64,000 nucleotides of DNA. Source: Microcebus murinus (Eukaryota > Chordata > Mammalia > Primates > Cheirogaleidae). Positions 1 to 16,640 of the stretch are shown here, one piece after another. Every line of letters starts with the position of its first letter. Positions within the stretch are counted from its first letter, which is position 1. Both the position numbers and the translations under genes were made by a program. The notes under the pieces are model-generated. The model saw only the letters and a program-made list of their open reading frames with translations. It was not told the DNA's origin and made no database searches. The stretch covers positions 17,820,501 to 17,884,500 of the forward strand of contig NC_134112.1 of NCBI RefSeq assembly GCF_040939455.1. Reading direction: 5' to 3'.

Positions 1-150
1 GTGTAGTGGTATCTCATTGTTGTTTTAATTGTCATTTTCCCGATGACATACGATGTGAAGCATCTTTTCACATGCTATTTGCCATCTGTGTATCTTCTTT
101 GGTGTAGAGTCTGTCAGTATCTTTGGGTTCTTTTTAAATTGTTAAATCAT
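1..150 (-). mobile_element. L1 fragment (end of ORF2, antisense), cut by window edge
   Basis: The first bases (GTGTAGTGGTATCTCATTG, then TTTTCCCGATGACATACGATG and CATCTTTTCACATG) match the familiar antisense wording of the end of L1 ORF2. The element therefore runs on the minus strand and continues past the left edge. It is decayed and has no useful reading frame. Exact right boundary is uncertain. Confidence 0.6.
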
Positions 151-1144
151 ATAAATGTTAGTTTAATAAACCAGTTTAGACAAGTTGTTAGGCAAATTAC
201 AGATAATTACATTAGACAAAAATCAAAACCAACACATCCCTCTTTAATGACATCTAGCTTATGTTTCTGCATATTTTGTACTAGTCATTTAATTACTTGC
301 AAAATCAACTGTACTTGTGAATGGGAAAAAGCTAAGCAATCTCAGCCTCGTGACTAGTTTCAATTTTGCAGGCACTGACCATATTTTCTTAACATAGCTG
401 CCAACAGTCAGCCCCTTCTGGACTTGGGGGGCATAAGGCCAAGAGAGTAGTCTGTCATCTCCCATGGGGTCACATGAAAATTTGAATTTTTAACCAATTC
501 CCATATGAATCAAAAGTCTTTAATATTAGAATAGCAGACTTTTCTGTTTAAAGGGCAGTTTTAAAAAAAGATGTCAAATGTGCCCCAAATTTTTCCATTC
601 ATATGCCAAAGATTCAAACCCTCCCTGTTCAAAAAAGGAAGTCAGTTTACCAACTCTTAGCTAATTAAAAGATGCAAAATTAAGTATTGTCAATGCCCAA
701 TAGTGAAGCACAGCTCCTCTTCTTTCCCCAAAGAGTTATTTGGAATCGTTAATGAAATCAAGCTGCTGGATTGCTGACTGCAAGTTGCTCTCCAAAAGCG
801 GTTGTTTGTTTTTTTATTGTTGAGTTTTAAGAGTTTAAATATAGAAACTGAGAAGAAGTTTTTACTAGGGTAACCAAGATGTGCAAGCATTTTAAGAGCT
901 AGATTATAGTAACTACAAGTTATTTTTTCTAAATATGGTAATATAGAAATCTATTTCTAATAAAATAATAATGATGATGATGATGGATTTTTCCCTCTAC
1001 AGGCATTTTTTTAAAAAGCATAGCAAAATTCTGATGATTCTATGATAGGTTTAAAGTTCTACAGGGTTTGGGAGTGTTAAATGTTGATGGCGTTGATGGG
1101 TTGGTAGAAGTTAGGTCATGACGCATGGTAGGTGATGAGAGACA
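151..1144. other. Unique AT-rich intergenic sequence
   Basis: I see no gene, RNA or recognisable repeat here, apart from a short (GAT)n-like run near 970-985. Confidence 0.5.
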
Positions 1145-1289
1145 GCCCACCACAGTGGTTAAGAGCATGAATACTGGAGTTCAGATCCCAGTGCTGCTGT
1201 TCATTATCTGTGTGACATTGGGAAAACTACCCAACCCATCTACGTCAAAGTTTCTTAATTTAAAAAATAAGGCAAACAATATTCTGTAC
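1145..1289 (+). repeat. MIR SINE, left part (split by an LTR)
   Basis: The phrases CAGTGGTTAAGAGCATGAAT, GGAGTTCAGATCCCAGTGC and TGTGTGACATTGGGAAAA follow the MIR tRNA-derived head and core. The element is interrupted at about 1,290 by an MLT1-type LTR and resumes near 1,684. Confidence 0.75.
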
Positions 1290-1675
1290 TGTTATGGACG
1301 GAATGCTTGTGTCCCCCAAAATGCATGTTGAAGCTCTAACCCCTAGTGTGGCCTTAGATGTGGGGTCTCTAAGGAAGTAATTAAGGTTAAGTGAAGTGCT
1401 AAGGGTGGGGCCCTGATCCCATAAGATTAGTGTCCTCATAAGAAGAGACACCAGAGGACTCACTCACTCTCTCCGAGGAGAACAGAGGACGGGCCATGTG
1501 AGCACTCAGTGCGAAAGTGGCCATCTGCCCCCCAAGGGTAGAGCCCTCACTAGACACCAGCCCTGTGGGCTTCTTGATCTTGGGCTTCCAGTCTCCAGAA
1601 CTGTAAGAAAACAAATGTCTGTTGTTTAAGCTGCCCAGTCCATGGTATTTTGTCATGGCAGCTCATGCTAAGACA
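1290..1675 (+). mobile_element. Solo LTR, ERVL-MaLR family (MLT1-like)
   Basis: The segment starts TGTTATGGACGGAATG and ends near CATGCTAAGACA. It contains the usual MLT1 landmarks in order: CCCCCAAAATGCATGTTGAA, GTGTCCTCATAAGAAGAGAC, GCCATGTGAGCAC and CCAGAACTGTAAGAAAAC followed by GTTGTTTAAGCTGCCCAGTC. It is about 386 bp, full length for this family, with no internal viral region, so it is a solo LTR. It sits inside a MIR. I did not find a clean 5-bp target duplication. Confidence 0.8.
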
Positions 1676-1683
1676 CCTAACTT

Positions 1684-1775
1684 GTAGTGCTGTTGAAGGA
1701 TTACATAAGTTGATGCCAGTGAAGAGCTCTGCATGGTGCCTGACAGGTGGGGAACACTATACAAACGTTAGCCCG
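1684..1775 (+). repeat. MIR SINE, right part
   Basis: TGCTGTTGAAGGATTACATA, GCTCTGCATGGTGCCTGACA and GAACACTATACAAACGTTAG continue the MIR that is broken at 1,290. The two parts are collinear in the consensus. Confidence 0.7.
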
Positions 1776-2495
1776 CGTTGCTGACCTCAGCTTTGTGGGC
1801 CTGAGATATGAGAATTGGTGATCCTGTGCATAAGCGTGGCATACGTAATGTGTAGCTGGGCACACTGAGGTTTGGAAAACTAATTTTAAATTAATTAAGT
1901 GCAAAGACATTTTCATTCTAATGTTAACCCAGTCATACATAAGTAAAGATGCCAACCTAGGTTAAGGCCTGTATCTCATGCCTTCCTCCCTTCCTCTGCT
2001 TCTCAAAAGTTTGGATTTATATTAGTTTTTAAAAAAAGGCACTCCTTTACCCCAAATAAAACCTAAAACCAACAATAAGTAAGTCGTAATGAGAAAGAGA
2101 AGACAGAGCAGGAAATGTCTGTACAGATAAAGGAAGCCTGCAAAACTTAGATGATGGTTGTAATTTTAGGAATTCAAATATAAATGGCATTAAGTTGAGC
2201 TCTAATTTAAAAATAGTCGAGGTCAGACTGCTTAAATGTTAGTCTTTAAATGGTTATTAATAGTTTTTATTTTTAATGTATTCAATTTACATATATTTGG
2301 ATCCTTTAGCCTTCTGGTAATTATGAAAGTCAACTTAGGATGGAAGAATCATTTTTTATGAAGAGTGAGAGAACCATGGAAAAAGAAACAACTGCTTTCA
2401 ATAAATATTAAAATCTACTTTCACTTTCAAAATATAGCCTTTGAGGGGGAGAGGAAGAAGAGTTGATGAAGAAGGAGGGAAAGTGGGAAAAAAGT
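1776..2495. other. Unique intergenic sequence
   Basis: I see no coding region, RNA gene or recognisable repeat. Confidence 0.5.
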
Positions 2496-2891
<396 letters not shown>

Positions 2892-3544
2892 GGAAACGGA
2901 GAAAAGAATTAGAAAAATAAAAAGGGAAAGGCAGGAAAAGAGGAAATAGAAACGTGAATAAAAAGACAGTTGTAAAAAAAATTGGTTCTGTATCTTTTGA
3001 GGGGTTTGTCAAGATCATTTGTAAAGTTCCTCCGGGGGGAAAGATCAACAATTTTCTTCATCCTTTTGATATTTAGGTGAGCTCATCAGTCAGTGTTTAT
3101 ACTACTGCTGCTGCCCAGACCCTGCCAAGAACAACTTTTGGCCTGTGCAGCAGACACCGTGGCTGTCCAGGTTTGGAGATGTAGCACTCGGTCTAAGTTT
3201 AGCAGTGAGACTTACATAGGTGAAATGTAGTCCCACTTCCTCCTTCCTCAAAGGCATGGATGGAGAAGACCTTCCCTGAGCTGGCTGATGGCATCTTGCC
3301 CACCACTGGCTGTCCCTGGATTGGAGCTCTGCAAGCAACTGTCTCCACAGGGCTTAGGTCCTGATAGAGGCCACTTGTGGGACCATGGCATTAGGAACAC
3401 ACATTTGGGGCATATCATAGACACAGAGAATGACCGAGACACATATCTTCAGCTCCCTCCTGTCTTTTTGATGCTATTGTCCAGCAAGAACATGCACTTT
3501 TAGATTTTTATAGTTTGGGAGTAGAGAAGGACATTTTTAATTAG
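2892..3544. other. Unique intergenic sequence
   Basis: A purine-rich stretch (2,892-2,960) is followed by unique sequence. Short open frames on both strands between 3,100 and 3,500 have no recognisable protein. Confidence 0.5.
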
Positions 3545-3660
3545 TATACTCAATATTTATTGAGCATGTACTATGTGATAGGCACTGGGGTTACAGATAG
3601 GCATTGAGGAAGATGTCAGAGTCCCCGTCTCTTTGAGTCTTCATTCAGGGAGGAAATAAA
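3545..3660 (-). mobile_element. L2 3' end fragment (antisense)
   Basis: CAATATTTATTGAGCATGTA, CTATGTGATAGGCACTGGGG and TTACAGATAGGCATTGAGG read as the antisense of the L2 3' end (sense: tgcctggcacatagtaggtgctcaa). Confidence 0.6.
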
Positions 3661-4839
3661 TATCAATCATTTGCACCATATTTTGAAGCCCTCCACTTTC
3701 ACCAAATATGGACAGATTTTCCAATACACAGACTGACTCCTATCCCTTCTAGGTAAATATAAAAAGGAATCTTTGATGACCAGGAAATAATCTGAAAGGC
3801 AATTGTTGCATTTTCTCCTTTTTTAAAAGATTTTTATTTAAAAAAGTAATCCTTACTTCACTTTAACTTAATCCTCATGCAAGCAAAATAAAACAAAAAA
3901 TTTTCTCACCTTTAAACCCAGGACAGAATCTTTCACAAAAAGGATATCCCCTGCAACCTCCTGGTAGGACGTTCATTCTCTGAGTTTGAGCTTTGGCAGC
4001 CTCTTTCCCTTGCTCTTCATCTAGCTCTGAGTTCCCCAGCCTGCTTGGCACACTGGACCCATTGTCCTCTGTGGTGTGCCATCAGGAACAGGCTGGAAAA
4101 ATGTGTTCCTTGCAGTTGTTCTTGTTGCTCTTCATCACCTTCTGAGCGGGCACAAAGCATTACCATGGTTCCTTGGTAAGAGTTGGCTACTCATCAATCA
4201 CCAGGTCTCAGCTCTTACCAGCAGAGCACTGGCTTTTTTCAGGCATAACCATCCCCCACTCCCAGGGACTCCATCTAAGGATAATGGCAATCCCACCCTG
4301 CTGGCCAAGTAATCCATTTATTGTTCCACAATAAAATAAGTGGGTGAAGAGAGCGGCAGAAAGACCTACAAGTGTTTCCTTGCTCTTATATGAGACTTAT
4401 GGAAAGAGATACCGTTTGCATCTGCATGTAGAACATGGTCTGATAGCAGCCGTCTTACAACCATCATGAAGCCAGCTTGAGGACGAAACTGATGAAACTG
4501 ACAGGCTGTGGATAGCAGGGTAGAAAGTTGGAAAGAATGTAGGTTCATGATGATGAATCAAGCTGCTGAATCAACTGACCTGGGGACTACCCTGATATTC
4601 AAGATGCCTCATTACATAATACGCCATATTTTCCTTACTGCTTGTATCGGTTGAGTCAGTATCTTATGTTATTTATACCTGCAGGCTTCCTGATACACCT
4701 GCCTATGTCCATTAATATGGAAACCAAAGATTCTCAGCTGGTGGTCATGGGTAGGTTTTTGTCTGGCTACTTTGCAAATTCAGGATGAGGAAAATGACAG
4801 GATGAGAAATTTACACAGTGCATTTATTTATTTTTAATT
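3661..4839. other. Unique intergenic sequence
   Basis: No gene or clear repeat is visible. The short frame at 4,076-4,312 has no recognisable features. Confidence 0.45.
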
Positions 4840-5115
4840 GAACATTTTATTTTAAGATCATTGTGTAGTCACATGTCATTGTAAGAAACAAGACAGAGAG
4901 ATCCCATGTACCCTTCACTCAGTTTTCTCCAGTGGTAACATCTTGCAGAGCTATATAGTACAATATCACAACTAGGAAATGACATTGCTATAACCTACTC
5001 ATCTTATTCAAATTTCACTGGTTTTACCTATACTCATTTGTGTACATGCACATTTACATTTAGGCAATTTTATCACATGTGTAGGGTTGTGTATTCACCA
5101 CCACAATCAAGATGC
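4840..5115 (-). mobile_element. Old L1 (L1M-type) 3' UTR fragment, antisense
   Basis: The order of phrases (AGAGATCCCATGTACCCTTC, CTCAGTTTTCTCCAGTGGTA, ACATCTTGCAGAGC, TTTCACTGGTTTTACC) matches the antisense 3' UTR of ancient mammalian L1s. It is heavily decayed. Confidence 0.6.
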
Positions 5116-5791
5116 AGAACAGGTGGGATTTATTTTTAAAAGAAACATCTAAGCTCTTTTATCCCTTTGTCATCTCTTGCAGAGCTTTTAAAATTGTGCT
5201 CCTTGGGGTTCCACTTCTCCACCTTAGTTTAGCTGGAGCATATCCATGTATATATATATTTTATATTTGGAGCTTCATAATAAGCCTTCATCTGGAGAAT
5301 AAGTTCTACCGTAGGAACAAGAAGGAATGGGGCTGCTAATCTCTAGTAAATACACCTTTCATATTCAAATTATGGTACTTGGATAGAGCTTTTTGGTTTT
5401 CCAAGGCACTTTCCAGTCCACTGTCTTTCTTAAGTCTTAAAACAGCTCAGATTAAGTGAATAAATGAATCAAAAGATGAAACAAACATCTATACAATCAG
5501 TAGCTGAGGGAGGTTTAAGATAGGCACTGCCTTGGAGGAACTGTTAGAGAAAGAACTCTGGAGTTCCATGGCACAGACCCTGCACTCCTCAGCTGAACAG
5601 CGCTGCAGACTCCTTGAAGTATTTCCCACTCCCTTCATCTGGCCTGTCCCCACCAGAGTGCATAATTACATTTTTCTTCCCCAGGTTCTGGAATAGGCGA
5701 TTCCAGCATTGTGCTGGGAAGTGTTGTGTAAGATGGATCCTTTCGTGTTCACCCCACATCATGCAGTAGGGTTTGTGATTTTGTGTTGAAT
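5116..5791. other. Unique intergenic sequence
   Basis: I recognise no gene or repeat here. Confidence 0.45.
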
Positions 5792-6173
<382 letters not shown>

Positions 6174-6589
6174 ATGGGCTTTACTGGGGGAAATTTACAA
6201 AGCAAGAAGTAGCAAGAAAAGAGAAGACATAGGCCAAGGTCCTCTGCTGGACACACCATGGGTGGGCATTCCAGGAAAGGAACCTTGCTCCCTTGCTGTT
6301 CTCCTTCGTATAGGGCAGGAGAGCAACCCAGTGGGAGCGAGGATAATCAGACTTCTTGTGCAACATCAGTCTGGGGTTCAATATCAGCTCTTTAAGTTGC
6401 CTGGGAAAGCCAACTGTTCAGCACCTAAAAACTTTGGGGTCTATGGAAGGGAAAACTGGTCCTTGTAGTAGTTTAGGTGCAACCCCTCCTGTGGAGATAA
6501 GGTTGGGGGACCCAAGGTGTCTGTTGGCTTGTGTCTAGGCAACCCAGATGAGCCACCTAGGTCAGCTGTTAACAATCCTGATTGTGGCA
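6174..6589. other. Unique intergenic sequence
   Basis: No recognisable element. Overlapping short open frames on both strands look like chance. Confidence 0.45.
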
Positions 6590-6690
6590 CTGCACATCCT
6601 ATTCATCTTTATGACCCAGCACTTAGCATGGAGCCTGGCGTATGATAGGTACCTGAGCAATGTCCGATAATTTAATGAATGAATGCACTT
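6590..6690 (+). mobile_element. L2 3' end fragment
   Basis: CCCAGCACTTAGCATGGAGC, CTGGCGTATGATAGGTACCT and the closing AATGAATGAATG follow the sense 3' end of L2. Confidence 0.6.
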
Positions 6691-9056
<2,366 letters not shown>

Positions 9057-11817
9057 ATTTAAATTAACAAATTAGTCAACTTCACAACGGGATTATAAAT
9101 TATATTTTGTGAACTTATCAATTGTTTGTTCTTTGCCAAAGACTTTCACCCAAGCTTAATTTTCAGTCTTGACACATACATGTATATACACATAAACAAT
9201 CTCTTTTTATTTTTTGTAAAGAAAAATATAACACCCTTTTTGGACAAAGAAAAAAAAAGATAATGCTAGTAATCAAATGGTGGTTATTTACACTAAATCA
9301 AGTTGTTACCATCCGTGGAAGATAACGGAAATAAATTATTCCTGGAAAGAGAATCCTTAACATAAAGTTATATGAATCTCAACATCGTCATTAAATCGCC
9401 TCAAGATTTCCTATATCTTATTAATGCATGCCAGTTTTTAAAAAATAGTTCCATGGTTTTGCCTTCATCCTTTCCCTTTTGTTGAATATATCCAGACCAA
9501 AATTACGCTATACAATTGCCCCCATTTCAGAATGAGTTGAGCATGGGCATTATTGATGCAATTGATGATCCTGTATCACCAGCAAAGCACAGACTTAAAA
9601 TCGATCTTGGCATAAGCAACTTACATTTAAATTTGGTTATTCGCTTGCTGCTGAAAAGTTGGACATGCTGTAATGGCTGTCTGGCCTGCCCTCTTTTTAT
9701 CCTGACCACTCTCTTGGTTCACCTACTGTCTCTTCTACTTTCTCACTCATAATTGCCTCCACCTTCCTGAGTCAAAGCCCCACATGGCTCTCTGCTGTTG
9801 TACTGGCCAACCAGGTCTGTCCTGCCCAGCAGCTGCCACTCACCTGTGCCAGCCTTCTCTGTCATTCCTGGTGCCTGAACAGGTGCAGCAGCCTCTGCCA
9901 GTTCCGCTGTCCACTGCCTACCTGATGCCTCAACAGTGCCTGTGGTGTCTTCCTCTGCCATCACATTTTACCTTATTGATGCCCCAGATCTCCAACATGC
10001 TTGCTTTCTGCCTCTTTTGGCAGCTCTGGGCTCAGCGGCTGGCACTTCCCATGCACCCGCATAATGATGAAGCCAAACCGCAAGGTAACTCTTGGTCTTA
10101 CCACACTAGTTTTGGTCATTTCCCTGACCCTTTGGACATGGAACTGATATTTGATCTTCCTGGGGTTCCAATGTTGGCTTTCTCCTCTGGACTCTAGGAG
10201 AATTCTCCCTTGCCCTCTGCTGCCTTGGAGTGGGGAACACCCTCCTCGTTCCTGCTCTTGGAACTTAACAGTAATGGCAACAATGCTCCCTGCCTTGTAT
10301 TTTCTTCTCTTTATCACCTCTGAGCCAGGCCAGCTTAGCAGGTTTTCAGCCTGGCTCTGATTCACTTGAATGCTCTTGTTACCACCTGCTTATCTATTGC
10401 CCATGATTGCAGAACTTTCTGGACAGGTTGACAGTGTTGCCTTTGCTCACACTGCTTAGGATTTATGGTGAGATAGTAGGTGTGACTAAATGTAAGTGAA
10501 GAAAAGGAAACCTACTGTGAGGCAAGAGTTGTGAGAAAGGAGGTAGGAAGAGAGAATCTAAGTGGAGTTAGTAGTAGGAGTTAAGTATGAATGCAGAGGA
10601 GTGAAATGAAAGCCTTTGGGGAGATACGGAAGAACAAGATTGTAAGTATTAATAGTAAGAGACTATACTTGATTGTGAAATCCTACCTAGTCAGAACTTT
10701 GACATTTCACTGGTAACATACCCTACACACTTAATGGACATAGTTTAGCAACTCATTGCATTTAATGATTAAATGTCCTAGAAAAATTAATGAGAATAAA
10801 ATTTAGAAAGAATTTTTTTAAATTCTTTAAATATAATCTGTGAAGTCCATTGGGTAAGGCTGATACATAGAGCAGCAAAGGAAACCTATAACTTCAATGT
10901 GAGTATTACCCATAATTTTATCATATCCCCAAGAGGTGATACATTTAGTGTCTAATAGTGCAAAAATCTTGAGAGGCTGTATGCTAAAAGTTTATATGAT
11001 GAGGACAGTCTTCCACAAAAGTAGATTGTTTTCTGAAATAAAGAAATAAAGGACAGCTCCCCCAGCAATAAATTAAGATTGTTCCTCCATGAAAAAGAAG
11101 GGAAAAAGGCTGTTCAAAGGCAAATCATCATAATAATCTATTATTCATATAAATTTAGATTTTTGAAAACACAGTATTGGTGAAAAAGATATTAGATGCC
11201 TGAGCAATCACCAAGATTTATTTTCATAGCTCTAACACCTGTGTTGTCTATACCCCTGATCACGCTTTTAAATTGACTTCAAGTTAAATTTTAAACAGAA
11301 TTTTCTGTTCTTTCTTTTGAAATTGTGGACAGGAGTTGGTAGAAGTGTAATGATGAGGGAGGTGGGGGGGTAGCATCCCTTGTTTATTATAAAGTTTCCA
11401 ATGTTATAAGGAACATTATATTTTTGATTATACTTAACTATTTTCCAGAGTGATTATTATTTATATCTGTGATCAGGAATTCAAAAACCCTCTAAAATGA
11501 CTGCATGTTTTTTTTTTTCTTCCTGATAAAGGATTAAGAAGGATACTGCAGGTTGCAGCTTTAATAAAAGGACCCTATCCTCATAACTGAAGGACCCAGG
11601 AATAGTTAAGAAAAACTGCCAAATAATCCGCAGGTGATTGTAACACAAAACACTTATATCATAGTTTTTACAATTCACCTACATAGAGAGTTCCTACAGT
11701 GTGCTTCTGAGTTTGCATGACAAAGTAGATCCACAAGAGCAATGTCGTAATCAGGGCAGGGCCTAACACCAAGGACTCGGAAGTAAATCAGTTACAGATG
11801 TGAACAAAAGGCATGAT
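9057..11817. other. Intergenic sequence with a GC-richer block at about 9.5-10.4 kb
   Basis: Most of this is unique AT-rich DNA. The block 9,516-10,365 is richer in G+C than its surroundings. It holds a 137-codon open frame on + (9,784-10,197) and a 130-codon frame on - (9,973-10,365) that overlap antisense. Neither protein resembles a family I know. The + product is rich in Leu, Pro, Cys and Gln, as expected of a translated low-complexity or repeat-like strand. I do not call either a gene. Confidence 0.45.
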
Positions 11818-12170
<353 letters not shown>

Positions 12171-12839
12171 GACTACTTGCCTATATAATAATTTAAATAG
12201 TTAAATATATTCCGTGTCCTAAAAGTGAATATTCATATACTATATACTTTCCTTATAAAAATTTATTTCATACAGAAAATTAAAGTCTACTAAAGTTTAC
12301 AAGCTAAAGTAAATTTTCAGCCTTTATAATTCTTTATGTCACAGATCATTAAAAATTAGCACCAAGAGCATCTGTTACAATTGATTTGTTTTGTAGATTA
12401 GAAAATGGAGAGCCCAGAGAAGTCAAATAAATAGTCAAAGGTAGCAGATTCAGAACTAGACTACAGGACCACTATACCTTACTACAAGACCTCTCACTCT
12501 TATCTTACAGCCTAACTGCTTAGTGATGCATTTGCCGTTCTTCATAATACATAGAAGGACTTTTGAGAGATTACTTGAACAGCTCAGATCATCTTTAAAA
12601 ACTATATAATAAAGTCTGAAATACGCCTTTTTTCTTAACCAGTTCTTTCATGGTAAGCAGATGAGATTAAAATCATGGCTATGTTTCAAAAAATTGTCTG
12701 CAATCCTTCATTCTTTCCACTAGATGTAAAATTTTGTGTGGACAGTTGTCCAGTGAATAAGCAAAAGTAGGTAAAAGTGAACTTCAGGTCTAAACGAAAA
12801 CAAATGAAGACTGCTGGTAAATGTAGCAAAATAGATAAA
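12171..12839. other. Unique AT-rich intergenic sequence
   Basis: Nothing recognisable apart from a possible decayed MIR core around 12,390-12,530 (AGATTAGAAAATGGAGAGCC, then an unloading of short matches). I do not call it. Confidence 0.4.
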
Positions 12840-13260
12840 CCTTAAAAATACAATATTAAGTAACAAAAAAAGTAAATTATGGAAGACTATGTAAAGTATG
12901 GTGCTATTTTTATAAAAGTTTAAAGCTTTTTATATATTTTGTTTAGGAATACATACATATGCTGTCAAACTATAAAAACGTGGTAGGATTATAAATACCA
13001 AATTTATGGTAGTGGTACCTCTGGGGAAGAACCATGGAGAGTGGTATTAGGAGGGAGGGTACAAGGGGTTTCATCTGTATATGAAATATTTTAAAGGTTT
13101 AAAAAATATTCTAAACAAAGAGCTCAGACAAATATGGAAAATATTAAGATTTAAAACTTGGCTCTGGATGATGGGTACCTGGAAGTTCATTATATTATAT
13201 TCTTTATGTTTTCCACATTATGAAAACAATTTATCATTGAAATAAAAGGAAAGAAAGAGT
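12840..13260 (+). mobile_element. Old L1 3' end (sense)
   Basis: The phrases GGTAGTGGTACCTCTGGGGA, TACAAGGGGTTTCATCTG, GATGATGGGTACCTGGAAGT and TTCATTATATTATATTC, followed by AATAAAAG, match the sense 3' UTR of L1M-type elements, with the polyadenylation signal near 13,240. Confidence 0.65.
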
Positions 13261-15624
13261 GGCAGAGTTGAGTTGCAATAGGAGGGCAGTGTATATTTAA
13301 ATACATTTTTAATCTAATTTTTTATTGATACAAATCTATCTATGGATGAAGAATATTATTGATTTAGTCCCATTCAAGACTTATGTAACCCAAATACAAA
13401 CTGGTGTCCCATGGGGTCCAGCCACTGTATAGAATCTCATTAAAAAAAAATATGTCTGATCCCAGAAGACTTTGGAGACCATGAAGACTCTGAGGTAGAT
13501 GTGGCTACTGATATGTGGTTCTCACACTCCACAAATATCCTTGTTTTTGGCAGGAGAGATAGTATAATATATTGGCATATGGGATAGCCAGAAAAGGGAT
13601 TTGATTGACCATAAGGCTATATGACTTGACTAGGGTTTTTAGAATTTTGTGTGGATTTATCTTCTCTTGGTGGGATGTAAGCTGAGATTTACCCTCTCCT
13701 CTTGATCACCTATCAGATTCCTCTCCCCGTCTGCAGAGAACTCTGTGAATTACATGATATGAAATTAATCGCAAACTTGGGATCCGTGATCTTATATTAC
13801 TTCTTCCCCCTCATCTATGTGAATATTTAAAACAATGTATTCTCTAACTCATGACTATATCTTTTCCTGATAAGGTGAATTTGATATTTAAACTCTACTT
13901 TCTCTCTTGGAGTTCTGTCATCTATGCAAAGTTCTGTGTTTAGTTACTCTATTTATAGTTTGTAGAATCAAAAATATGTTCTCTCTGTAATTTCACAGCT
14001 GTTTGAATTCTAAATTTTTTCATCTGATTCCATCATTCATTCATTTCCCTAAGCAGATAAGTAAATCAGTTATATAGCTAATTTATTAAATTACAATAAA
14101 TACTAGCTCAAGTGTTCAATTGTATTCATGCTCAGGATCAACTCAAATGCTGACCTATTGATGTTAAATTTCTAGAATTCCTTTCCTCTGATGGAATGAT
14201 TAAGGGCTAAAGTAGGATTTTTTTAAAAAAAACAATGACTTTCATTCAAAAATTATCTATAAACTAGCAAATGAAAAGGGGCAGCAAAGAAAAGATAAAA
14301 ATAGGGTTGGAAGATGGCAGAAGAAACCAAGAACACAGAAGAAAGTGATAAGTTTAGAGTAGAAAAATTAAGCTAAAGGAAGGCAAGATGGAGAAAAAAA
14401 TTTATCCTAAATGCAGAAATTGCAAATCAAATGGCATCTAGAAATATAAATTCAGATTAGGTTTCTAAATTATGATCAGTCCCAAGGTATAGATCTGTGA
14501 TCCCAGGAAGAATTAGCCTTAAAGAGCTCTTATCCAGAGCCCAGTTCTGCATCTTTGCGGATGATTGCTGTCTTTTTTTTCTATTCACTAGCCCTGATTA
14601 GACAGTGACATTTCTTAGCCAGCAATGTCATTTTCTACTTTTCCAAAAGGAGAACATACGATATTCCTGTCTGGTGGTAACTTTTCTTGTTTTTACTTGG
14701 TATTCTAGGGCTCTGAAAATGGTAACTGTGAAAATAGCCCAAGATGTTACAAATGAAGAATTTTTTGTTTCTGATTTAAAAATTGGAATAGGAAATGATG
14801 AGATTTTAAGGAAAAGGTAAACATTTCCTCTCTTCTCCTCGGCAAATCAAATGCCCAGTTACCAAAGAACACAAGAAAATATTGCCTATATGAGCAGAAC
14901 TGTTTCTAAAAATGTCTGGCATGTAAATGCTGCATCAGTTCCTAATTAAGCATTCTGTAAATAAAGCTTTGCTCTTCATCTCTTGTTTTCATCGGAAACT
15001 TCCATCAGAGATAGTGAATGGTGTGAAACAGTGGAGACACCCAGTGGCTAATGTGGTTAACCGCAGCAACAGTGCATCTCATGCTGCATTTTGTCTGTTT
15101 CCTGTTTTACATGAGTTTATTTCCTCTTGAAAATATGACACTAAGTACCTCTAAATAGAAATATAATAATGTAATAGTAACTATGAAATTTATGGCTCGA
15201 ATATTACTCACAAATTGGACTTTAATCTAAAAATATGGAAGGATTTGTGAGTAACATTTTAAAATGCAATAAAAAATATCATTCAATCCTGCTTATTTTT
15301 TAAAAATTATAGCTTTTTTTTTAAACTTGAAGGTTGATCCCTTCCTTAAGTACAAATTTTGATGTGGGAAAGGATTCCATATGGGAATTAACACTTAAAA
15401 CTTAATATTTGAAAATGTCTCTCTGATTCTACCCCCAATTTTTTTTTTTGTCAACAAATAAAATACATTAACATTTCAAAATGTAAGGGCTGTTAAGAGA
15501 ATTAGCTGTTCTTGTGAAATGTATATTTTATTGTTTTTAAAAAAGGCTCAAGCTGAGAAATAATGCCAAGACTTGCTGCTGAGTGAAACAATAAATGATC
15601 TTAAATTTTTTTAAAATAGCTTTT
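13261..15624. other. Unique AT-rich intergenic sequence, 2.4 kb
   Basis: I see no gene. The open frames at 14,605-14,820 and 14,927-15,130 have no recognisable domain or splice context. Confidence 0.45.
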
Positions 15625-16030
15625 TCCTTATAAAAATAGTAAAACAAGTTCATATAGAAAACGTAAACAAAAAGAAGTAAAATTCCCACCACAATTTCCC
15701 TCTTAATACTTTGGCTTATATATTTCCAGAAATTTTTCGTTATATATGGATTATATAATTATATAATTTTTTTAAGTAAAAGGGGATTTTACTGAATATA
15801 GTTTTTGCAATTTGTTTTTGTCCTGTGTATGAACAACTTCTATCACAGTATATATTTATCTGTACATCATTTTAAAACAGATGTACAGTATTCCATTGTA
15901 TGGATATGCTATGATTTAACTAAATCCCCACTATTGTTTTCAAATTTTGCTATCATAATTGATGCTCTAGAATCATTGCTTATACACTTTTTAAATGTAG
16001 GAAGGACTATTTAAAGTGAATAACAGCATG
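15625..16030 (-). mobile_element. Old L1 3' UTR fragment (antisense)
   Basis: CAGTATTCCATTGTATGGAT, TATGATTTAACTAAATCCCC and GTTTTCAAATTTTGCTATCA follow the antisense 3' part of L1M-type elements. Decayed and without a reading frame. Confidence 0.55.
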
Positions 16031-16047
16031 TACATTTCAAAATAACA

Positions 16048-16640
<593 letters not shown>

